From NCBI RefSeq assembly GCF_027596085.1, contig NC_072459.1, positions 23,211,728 through 23,275,727 on the forward strand: DNA of 64,000 nt. The letters are read 5' to 3'. Positions 55,338 through 64,000 of the stretch are shown in pieces. A program made the translations under genes and the position numbers. The stretch is from Anoplopoma fimbria (taxonomy: Eukaryota > Chordata > Actinopteri > Perciformes > Anoplopomatidae). How positions within the stretch are numbered: position 1 is the first letter of the stretch; the number at the start of each line of letters is the position of its first letter. Below the pieces are notes generated by a model that saw nothing but the letters and a program-made list of their open reading frames with translations, searched no databases and was not told the origin of the DNA.

Positions 55338-58300
55338 ATAGCAGTTGGTCTGGATGACTGCATGGGGACATGCTCCAGGCAACTGACACACACACTTTTC
55401 TGTGAAACATAATTGATAAACATTACATTTAAAACACATTCAGGCACAATCACAAGCACACAGAAACACGTTGAAGTGCTCAAACACAATCACCCACTCA
55501 CTTTCACATCATGTGCTTGGTGCACATCTTTTGGTTTGACTTAATATACAATGTGGAAATTGGGTTGTTGGGTTAGGAGGAAATTTGCATAACATCGGGG
55601 TCATATGCAGTACATAGGCAGCCAACCAGGTCTATTATAAGTACGAGAAAATTATCATAACTTATTATTTAAAGTTATACTTTCCTCCTTTTCCCCTTGA
55701 GATAGAGGGATGTGTTAATACCCCTGTACTGTTCATCAGTTGAAAGAACATCTAGGCTGAGGCTGAAGTAACTTGTTGCTTCACCACTAGTGATGAAGAA
55801 GAAGAGGTGAATGTAGGTAGCCTACAGCGGGAGCAGTAAAGAAATGCTATGGGCATAATTAGCTTTTCTTCCCAATGGCAAGCTTGCTCTCTGGCCACTA
55901 GTCTCACCTTATTAACTACAAACCAGCTCATTGCTACTGACCTCTGCTGAGTTTTTTTATTCTTAATTATTTAACTTGTCATAAGATCAATGGCGATCAA
56001 TACGTCATTTCAAATAATTGATGTCTTTGGTGAGAGGTAGTTTAATTTATCTTGATTGCTCCTGTTGATAGCAGCTTATTGTTAATTATCCCATCATATA
56101 TATTAACTCCATAGTGGAGTTATTTCATTAATATTTTGATTCATTTGTTCTAATTTAGCATCGGCTTTGTAGGATTCAGGAGGGTTTTTTTTTTGTTTTC
56201 TCTTGTTGTATAATAAATGATTTAGCCCCAATCTGTTATTTGTTTAATATGTGCAAAAATAAAAATAAACTGGTTGTGTCCACCCTTCTGATATTATGTA
56301 TGTGTGTGTGTTTTAGATCTGTGAACCCTCGCCGTGTTACTGTGTGGGTGTGCGTATGTTTCGGTTTGCATGTGTGGTTTTGTCTATGCGTTACACATAT
56401 TCAGGTTTAGCAAGGCAACAACACAACCCTCTTTGTCGTGATCTAGTGCAAAAATGTGTGAAAAGCTCTCCGACTTGATGGCTTCATCATAACAAGACAA
56501 TGTGCAGGACTGAGCCGTATCCTGTGTGCCAGTATGTAAAGATATACAGCAGGTGTCAGCTTGTATGCTTATTCCTTCCTCTGTGTCTCAATGCTGCATG
56601 CTTGTCAAGGTCAGCCTCTCACCTCTGTCAAAACAGGGCAAAAGACGACACAAATTGAAACAGAGGGACGGAGAGCGAGACAGAATTAGGTAGAGGGTAA
56701 AGAGGGAGAGAGAAAAGGAGGGAGGGGGGGGAGTAAAACACAAACGAGGAGATAGAGAGACAAGAAGAAAAGTTTGTCTAACCTCTGTCAGTGCAGTGTG
56801 CTGGGGACAGACTCAGGCAGCAGTAGAGGTAGCTGAGGGCAGGTAGCAGGCTCCCTGTGTCGGTAGGCTTCAACCTCCCTGCTATATTACTCACTGAAAT
56901 ACACAAACATTCAAGTCTGACTTAGTATTTTATCTGCAGTGCTCTCAAATGTGCGAGAGACATTGAGACACGATATGACAGACATAAAAAAAGACAAACA
57001 TTTACTGCCTTTCACGTCACGTCTCGTCGGTAAAGACTGAATTAATCTGATCCGCCAGCGTAAATGTCAATGTCATGAGGAGCTTCAAAATATAACTACC
57101 CACACAAAATTAGTTTGACTAATGCAGCCAGAACACAAGTCTCACAGGGATGTGGCTGAGTTGACATCGAGGCAAAAAGGAAACGCATGTGTGATTCTAT
57201 TCACAATACGCTTGGAGTTATAAACTGACAGACATGAATAGTACATTTCTGAACAGCATTTTTATTTGCAGATCAGCAGCGATCACTCCCCTGTTGATGA
57301 GCATATTAAATAAAAAATGAGTGATGTCTTGACTTAGAAAGGAATATAGGTGAATGCCGAGGGAGGTGAAGTAAACCTGGCAGCACAACAGACTGTGTGT
57401 TGAATGGAGATCTATGTCTTGGTTATGTGTCTGTAATGTAGCAGTTAAGTGCCTGTGCAAGTGAGGAACATACTGAAGGGTGTTTAAGTAGTCTGTGTTC
57501 ACGACGGCAGATAACTTAATGCATTGTGTGTATTGTTATAACATTCCTGAGTGCCTTTGTGTGACAGACAATGTCTGTGTGCGTGACTGCCTGTGATGTA
57601 GCAAACATCATCTGACTGCAATGTGCCTTACATGTAAACAATGCATAGGTGTTTGTGTATGCTAAACGGTGAGGGCTGTGGGGAGTTTCACTCAGTAAGA
57701 CCTGCCAGCAGCACCTTTTGACCTCACCGTGATAGAGCAGCTTGAAGTGCACTCCGTCCATCTTACTGTAGGAGGAAGATGAAGGCGGGTCACTGGCCTG
57801 CAGCGCACAAAGCAGCTTCAGCACCAGAGGGAGTGAGTTCACTGCTAAACAGATAGATAAAGTAACAGAGTAAGACAGTAAACACAAATGTGAAGTAGAT
57901 CAAAGAGAGATAGAGACAGATTACATATTTATATAAAAGTGAAACTTATGTAAAAGTGCTGTGAGGGAGAGAGAGGGCAAACCGAAAAAAAAGAGTGAGG
58001 AGTTGGAAGTCAACAGTGTGTTCAATTGCGTGTGAGAGTGACGAGGAAGAGGGAGTGGTGCAGACATTGCTGAGTCTGAAAGCTGATGCTACCAGAGAAC
58101 TTTTCAGTTAAGTCAAAAGAGAGGACATTAACATTAACACTGACAGAAGAGAATCTTCTTAGAAAAGTAAGCACATCTTTCTCAGAAATACAACAAAATA
58201 CCATGCATATTTTAAATAACAATATTCTGGGTCTGAATCCAGAATGGGTTGAGGGAGTAAGAAAGAGAGCGAGAGATGGAACGTGAAGAAGGGAGACGTA

Positions 58301-60375
58301 GAGCAGGAGCACTCTAAGTAGGGAGATCAGGCATGTCTTTCACCGCTGTAGTGCATCACATTAAAATGTCTCCCCTTGGAATGCCGCTGCATTAGAGGCT
58401 AATATAAAGTATACATTAATGCAAATTACAGTGGGCTGAACTGGAGCACATGCACAGATAAGTCTGTAATCCCCACAGGGCCTGGTGATGAGCAGAAAGC
58501 AGGCAGAGGCTAACCGCAGCAACAGATTCTAAATCCCCAGCTGACGTCCTGGTGTGGTGCCCTTCAGCTGTGCTCATTAACCTGGTCAAGTATACAGACA
58601 TAATAACAACATCTGGCAGAAACATCTTCTAAAAGCAACTGAAATGCATGCGTGGACTGCGCAGGATGTCTGGGAATTGAACCCTTAAGGATTGCTCAAA
58701 TCGGACCTTATTTGGACAAGACAGCATTTTAAAAATAGTTAAACACCAAAAACATATAAACATACTACTTCTCAGTATTTAGAGCATCTTAATACTATTG
58801 AAACAAAGCTGACACCGTTTTCTTATCAAATATACATGAGAATACAAAACCTATGTATGATAGCAACCTCATGCAAACAGATACCACTGTCTGTTAAAAC
58901 TAAATCAATAATTTGCACTCCATGCAGGAGAGTGCACTAGATAAACAAGTCTCTCATTTCCCACCGTCTGTTCTGACAAAGGATGCTGGGAGGATTCTTC
59001 TTTAACAGAGGATTAATGGTTCTTCCCTTTCAACATTAATCAAAAGAGACAAGTGTTCTGGGACTTGCTTTCCATTTCAATCCAATTTTAAAAAACAACC
59101 AAGATCTAAGGGAGACTTTGTGATTACACTTCAGCTAAACCAAGTTTGCCTGGCAAAAGAGAAAGGTGTTAAAAGAGAAATAACACCACCACATGCCACG
59201 TCTGCTGCCTATAAACGACCCATGGTACTATGACCCATAGTAGTATAATGGAACGTGTAAAGCATTCTTACTTGGTGATCAATGAACTGTCCTCTAGCTC
59301 AACTACAAGTTCAATCCAACATGACTCTGAAAAGTCTCCTTGAGTAAGACAATGAATAGTTCAGTTTTTGTATGCATTTTGCATAATTTGACTGTCTCTT
59401 AATGTGACCGTAATGAGCCCACCTTTAAATATGTCTTTTTAATTCATTGTAACTTGAACAGTTGTTAGAACCAACAGAGAGAAAATGTTTGGCACAGAGT
59501 ATGACCCAAAAAACATAAATAAAACATAGATATTCTTTCAAATGATACAACATGTGAGAATAATTAAACTAAGTGCTTTCCATTATGTTGCAAAAGAGCA
59601 TTTAATTAATTATTAATTAATCCATATACATTACTTTATAGATGTTTTACTGCTGAGCTTGTCTGGCAATTGTTATTTTCATATCTTTATTTAATTTACC
59701 TGTATCATTTGTCGCCCTCTTTAGGACAAGTTTGTGGAGTTGAGGATGAACACATTTTAATTGTCTTTTCAATGTATGAAATAAGAAATTGCAAGCGTGA
59801 AACAGACAATCACAAATTCACATTTCAGCACATTCATTACCAATCTCCTAATTTGTCTAATGCAATTTACATGTATGCTTTTTGTATGCCACTAACCCAA
59901 GTTTCAGTAGCAGGGTTGAAAATAAAACCAGCTACATGCTGGTAAAATATGCAAGTGGCTGCTAGATTTGTTTTTCTTGCCAGCCAAAAAACAGTAGTTA
60001 TCTTTTGAGTGGCAGTTCGTTTTTGGATTCAACCCAAAAAGTTTTATTTCAAAAATGTTTCAGTGGCAATTTCCAATCCCACTGTCACTCATATTTTATT
60101 TATCGCCAGCATGTTTTAGTGGGAATAGTGTGGACATGCAAGATGTACTTCCAGTCTCCTCAGCCTCATTTTTCACCTGTCAGCAATGTGTATAGTACAT
60201 ATGACCAAGCCAAGCAAAAACTTGGCACTGAATACAAATTATTATATTGCAACACTACTTTATCTTCCATTATGGTCCATCTCATTTCATAACACTTAAA
60301 CCACAGGAAACTTGCATTGACCTCTGCACAGGTCTTAACCTCAAAAAAGCTTTTCTCTTGGGATTCAATAGGTTA

Positions 60376-60426
<51 letters not shown>

Positions 60427-63400
60427 TCACATAGTCTGAGTGTTTATGTCTCTTACCCTGTGCAGTGTGTCCCTGCCCAAGCCCCATGTTCTCCACGCTG
60501 AGCCTCTGTAATGCCTGCAGCAGTGCAGGCCTAAGATTGGCACACAAGTCAGCTTCATAGTCTCTTTGACCACGAATAAGAACTTCCAGCACTGCCAGGG
60601 CTCGCCCTGCCAGGACAGCCTCCCTGGTGCAAACCATGTCCTGTAGTCATACATGCAGAGAGTCAAACAGGCAGAGAGACAGACATATGCTTTAAGACAG
60701 ATTGATTGAGGATCATCAATCTGGTATCTTTGTGTACCAGTATTGTCCTAACACAGTAAAGCGGTATTGAATAAAGGTTAAAGACAAATATGTGTTTTAC
60801 ACAAACTATGAGACCCAAGCCTTATAACTGCTTCACGGTGCTGCACATAAGGCAGCATTTAAAAGTTATCGTCACTTCATAGTGGCTAACTTAAATACTC
60901 CTGTTTGGTGTCTCTAGTTCTCACCAGGAGGGTCAGTATGACAGATGGGTACTTCTCTATCAGAGGCAGCAGCTCCATAGTTTCTGTGTCTTGCTCCTGA
61001 TCCTGTCCTTCGTCTGCATGGCTTTCTCCCTTCTCCAGTATGGCTGCCTGTACCAAGTAATGAAATCCAACCACCTTTTCATCAATTCTTATTAGTGAGA
61101 GTTCAAAGGGAATTTAAAAAAACACATTATTTAATGCAACTCTAACAGTTACTCTGTTTAAGTAAAATTAAAGCCTGGATGGGTAAATTTGGGAGAAACC
61201 AGCAAGATTAAGCAATTTTTTTAAATTAGCCAATCTGAAAAACCCAGCCCAGTGTTGCCAACTTTTTTCCAATGATAGCAGCTAACAGCATTAGCTCCAA
61301 TAGTTGATAAATGTAGCGAGAAGGTTTCCTAGTTGGCAAACACTGAGAGGCCGTCCCTCCAGGCCTCCCTCCTAAACCAATCTCCCAAAATGATCCCAAT
61401 GAACGTAAACAACAACAAACATGGCTATTGTTAGTACTAGGGGCTGTCAAGATAGCAGCTTGTGATGGACTCTGGTGACATGCAATGAGTGCACAGGCAG
61501 ACGGAAAGGCATGTAAGTAGACAGAACAATCATTTAATTCTGCCTGTGTGAAATTATTCGGCTGGGCTTATTACAGTCCTGTGACAGCCACAGATGCTGG
61601 ATTGTTTTCTAATTTTTCGTCAGAGCATTTGATTTATTGACTGCTGTCTGGAAGTAAAGAGAATTTCAACAAAATAACAAAAACTAATTCTAAAATACAA
61701 TACCCACCCTAGCTTTAAATACTGAGTGAAATTAAATCAATACTATAAATTATTGATGAATACATGTTACTAGAGACAAAGAAAAAAACAGTGGCACACT
61801 GAGAGTCAGTTTCCTGTTTTTGTGTCATTTGGGTTTCACCAGTGGTCCATTGGGAGAAGTGAACGTGAACACTGATTATGACCGATTCTTTTCCCCCATA
61901 GTCACCAAAGCAACTTTTAGAGCCATTTTCAACAAGACATAGCATCAGTTAAACCGGAGAGAATTTTCTTTACTGAAAAAAAAAAGGCTTTTCTAAATGG
62001 AAAATATGTTTTTGCTTTTCCCCCCGACTCACTTTCGGTAGGAGATTGATTGTCAGGTGGTTCATCAAATCACATGCTAAGTATTTTTTCAAAGTGTCTG
62101 CCCTTTTGTAAATAGTTTCCAATGGCAGGTTCTCAGATGTGTAACAAACCATGGGGCGGGTCAGATAAGAATTCATGTGAGCCTGAGATAGAAGTGAAAC
62201 AATTGTCCCCTTACCATGGTCTGCTCTGCATCTCCGTGCTGAGCTTGCTTGTTCAACCAAAGTTCCAGGACCAGGGGACCATATTTCTCTGCTAGATCTG
62301 GATAGTGCCAGATGAAGTGGAGGAGTGCAGGATGGTGAATGTAGAGGGAGGGGAAGCTTTGGCAGGAGGAGAGTGCCTTGCTGATGCAGTTCAAAGGAGC
62401 CTTGAGTGGGTTGGGAAAGAAAGATTGAATAAGATAAAGCCCTTTCTTTGGGATTAGCAGACAAACAAATTTAAAGTTTGCACTTTTGAAAACATTTTTC
62501 TTTTTTTTTACAACCAAAATATGACACTGCTTTTCAAACTCGATTGAGGCAGAGCCCCTTAGTCACATCAGGAAGTCTCCTGTAATCTAGTGCTTACACA
62601 TGTTCATAGTATTTACTGTTCAGCAGCGGGATACATACCCTTTGGCAATCGGGGGGTCACCTGACCTAGTGCTGCAGTGTGATGCTGAAGTCTAACACAG
62701 ACTCAATAAGCAATATAAAAGATTTAATGGACACAAGCCAAGGCAATGTACTATACACACCTTGCACACACATCACCAAGGATAATATTGTTAACAATAA
62801 GGCCACTCACAGAACAACCAAGCAACAACTATGCCCTGAAGTGAGAACCGGCTCTCTTCAAGCAACCTGTTGCGACTCTGGCCGGCTGTGTCATTTAGGG
62901 TAGAATATATTTTCTCGCACTCACTATAGATATATGTGAATAAAGGTTTTAAATCTGAATAATGAATTCTGATATACAATTTCAAGTGATAAATTCATTT
63001 TTAAAATATTCTAGAGACCAAAACCTTTGCTGTTGAGATTTTCAGAGGGTCTCCAGTCAAACAAGTATTTCTCACACTGCTATTAAGTATTATGTAAAGT
63101 ACTTTAAACTAAATAGAAGTACATTATTTTGAGAAAACGTAATGTGTCCTGTAGCATTTAAAAAACAGGGTGAGCTTTGATTAATATTTATTGCTGCTGA
63201 ATCATGTACAGCCGAATATGGATTTTGCATCAAAGGATGAATATGAGCTGTCAAGCTTTGATTCCGAGTAAAGCGAGTCCTTCACATTCATGGTTTCCAT
63301 ATTAAACCGTGCAGAAGTCTACCTCCAGAAAGTAATCTGCCTCAGTGAGTCAAGTTTTAAATATTATATTGTAAATAACACTGAAATGTTCTACCAGGTA

Positions 63401-63644
63401 TGGACATGTACTGAAAAGCATAAAATTCAGTTTAAACTTTTCTTTTACTATACTTTGGTGCTGTTTATCTACTGTACTACTGATCATAGTTACCCCGTCG
63501 AGGTTGGGGCTCTTGTCCTGTGTCATTGCCAGCAGGTAGAGGGCAGAGCGGAGCACGGAGCGAGGCAGGGCACAGCTGCCCTGCGCCTGCACTGAATGCA
63601 ACAGCCACACCACACTGGAGAACACCGTCTGGTCTGGGAGGAGT
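42383..63644 (-). CDS. mei1: Meiosis inhibitor protein 1 (MEI1), C-terminal half; continues past right edge
   Basis: Exons: 63644-63494, 62400-62215, 61047-60925, 60640-60457, 57844-57728, 56893-56783, 55247-55075, 54762-54678, 52704-52520, 48204-48123, 47812-47706, 46716-46585, 42541-42383. All junction phases agree and give about 597 residues ending SPEVKHA; the family is about 1270 residues, so roughly half is off-window. The protein is a run of leucine-rich amphipathic helices of ARM/HEAT type (LLQALQRLSVENMG, VNSLPLVLKLLCALQ, HELLLRASVNCLSSLLGFL, KYVACQPWSRFLVHCLL) with no catalytic motif. Known role: needed for programmed meiotic double-strand breaks in mammals. The name rests on the conserved MEI1-CCDC134-SREBF2 order and orientation, size and helical-repeat character; I did not have a remembered sequence match for every exon. 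Codon pattern is intact with no broken exon seen. Confidence 0.83.
42825..43175. repeat. diverged interspersed repeat, copy A
   Basis: Shares with 45655-45975 the ordered blocks CATGGYGACGGCT, ACAGTGTTWACCT, GGATGCTAYGCTT-like and TTATTAATGCTCTRAA, so both are decayed copies of one element in a mei1 intron. Confidence 0.5.
43526..43551. repeat. short (GA)n tract
   Basis: Simple AG repeat of about 13 units in the last mei1 intron. Confidence 0.9.
45085..45660 (-). mobile_element. decayed retroelement fragment with SGNH-hydrolase-like remnant
   Basis: Two overlapping minus frames read as a worn esterase-like domain: SRIISHVGTNDASSVSQKL carries the GTND block of SGNH hydrolases, and LERPRRKWEPNGWLALRRS, nearer the end, resembles the WERP...GLHPS end of the domain. 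SGNH domains of this kind occur in Ngaro/DIRS-type elements and some CR1/L2 LINEs of fish. Frame changes between the two parts show it is dead. Confidence 0.5.
45655..45975. repeat. diverged interspersed repeat, copy B
   Basis: Partner of copy A at 42825-43175, adjoining the SGNH-like fragment, so both may be parts of the same retroelement family. Confidence 0.5.
49811..50127. mobile_element. hAT-type MITE with 8-bp target duplication
   Basis: 317-bp non-coding element flanked on both sides by CTTGTATC (49803-49810 and 50128-50135). The ends are imperfect inverted repeats: TAAGGCGGGGCAATAT at the left, TGGGACTGGGCGATAT reading in from the right. The GGGCGATAT terminus and 8-bp duplication are typical of the abundant non-autonomous hAT elements of teleosts. 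Confidence 0.85.
50155..50381 (+). mobile_element. tRNA-derived SINE
   Basis: tRNA-like head with A box (TGGCACATGAGGTAGAGCG) and B box (GGTTCGAACCC, from 50212), body CCTTGAGCAAGACACCTAACC, and tail ACTAATAAAGGCTTAATTATT. Typical full-length teleost SINE. Confidence 0.88.
53560..54253 (+). mobile_element. solo LTR with 5-bp target duplication
   Basis: 694-bp element beginning TGTCAC and ending GTGACA, flanked by CATGG on both sides (53555-53559 and 54254-54258). A TATA-like AGTATAAATG lies near 53850 and AATAAA near 54186, giving U3, R and U5 in plus orientation. No internal region is present, so it is a product of LTR-LTR recombination. The 5-bp duplication fits Ty3/gypsy- or copia-like elements. 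It lies in the mei1 intron between exons 54678 and 52704, in antisense. Confidence 0.88.
57845..60375. other. mei1 intron, 2.5 kb
   Basis: AT-rich, no supported gene, RNA or transposon. A (TA)n tract lies below the next exon. Confidence 0.4.
60376..60424. repeat. (TA)n microsatellite
   Basis: About 24 TA units, starting about 30 nt downstream (in transcript sense) of the mei1 donor at 60457. Confidence 0.97.
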
Positions 63645-64000
63645 CTGGATCACGCACACATGCACAACAATGATGACATTAACTTAAAATATTACAAGTA
63701 TATGTGGCCAAACATTGACATTCGAATGTATACAAACACATACATATACTTGAATGTCAAACACACCTCTGCAGACACGCTCAGTGTGAGGGTAATCAAG
63801 TGGACAAACACACAAACTCTGCGTGCAAAGCAGACCAAGCGCTCCAGGGCCATGCTGCTGTCCCAAACTTGGTATTTCCCATTCTCACACAAAAACACAC
63901 ACATAGACAAACCAAACACAGAGAGATAGAATGTATACCAACGTGCATACACGCACACGCATTCACAAATCCTCTCCGTGAGTACACACTCAGCCCTCCC
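63645..64000. other. mei1 intron sequence to the right edge
   Basis: CA-rich sequence. No further exon with clear splice borders was found before the window ends. Confidence 0.4.

Overview
The window is nuclear DNA of a ray-finned fish, probably a percomorph teleost. Evidence: vertebrate genes split into many short exons with GT-AG introns, long (CA)n tracts, tRNA-derived SINEs of teleost type, and a hAT MITE of a kind common in teleosts. All recognised protein genes are on the minus strand, so transcription runs from high to low coordinates.

Layout from high to low coordinates. (1) 42.4-63.6 kb: the 3' half of a large gene, called mei1 (meiosis inhibitor 1), 13 exons, cut by the right edge. 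Its introns hold a solo LTR, a hAT MITE, a SINE and old retroelement remnants. (2) 32.6-40.1 kb: ccdc134, complete, 229 codons, with a non-coding first exon near 39.85-40.1 kb and an unidentified 255-codon open frame in intron 1. (3) 28.8-31.4 kb: an AIG1/GIMAP-type GTPase with its whole coding region in one exon and a very long Ala/Gly-rich tail. (4) 13.0-26.9 kb: srebf2 (SREBP-2), complete, 20 coding exons, 1183 residues, with the miR-33 hairpin in the intron after coding exon 17. (5) 8.1-10.1 kb: nol12, complete, 236 residues. (6) 0.45-6.4 kb: the 5' part of triobp, with a coding minisatellite that carries a net +1 frame disruption.

Gene order matches two blocks of human chromosome 22q13: MEI1-CCDC134-SREBF2 and NOL12-TRIOBP, which are several megabases apart in human but adjacent here. 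The GIMAP-type gene is not present between CCDC134 and SREBF2 in human. srebf2 and its intronic miR-33 act together in sterol control. The other neighbours (meiosis, secreted/ER factor, nucleolar RNA processing, actin bundling) share no evident pathway, so this is ordinary chromosomal neighbourhood rather than an operon. The most unusual gene is the GIMAP-type GTPase. Exon borders were read by hand from splice consensus and checked by reading-frame phase. Every phase agrees except in the triobp repeat exon.
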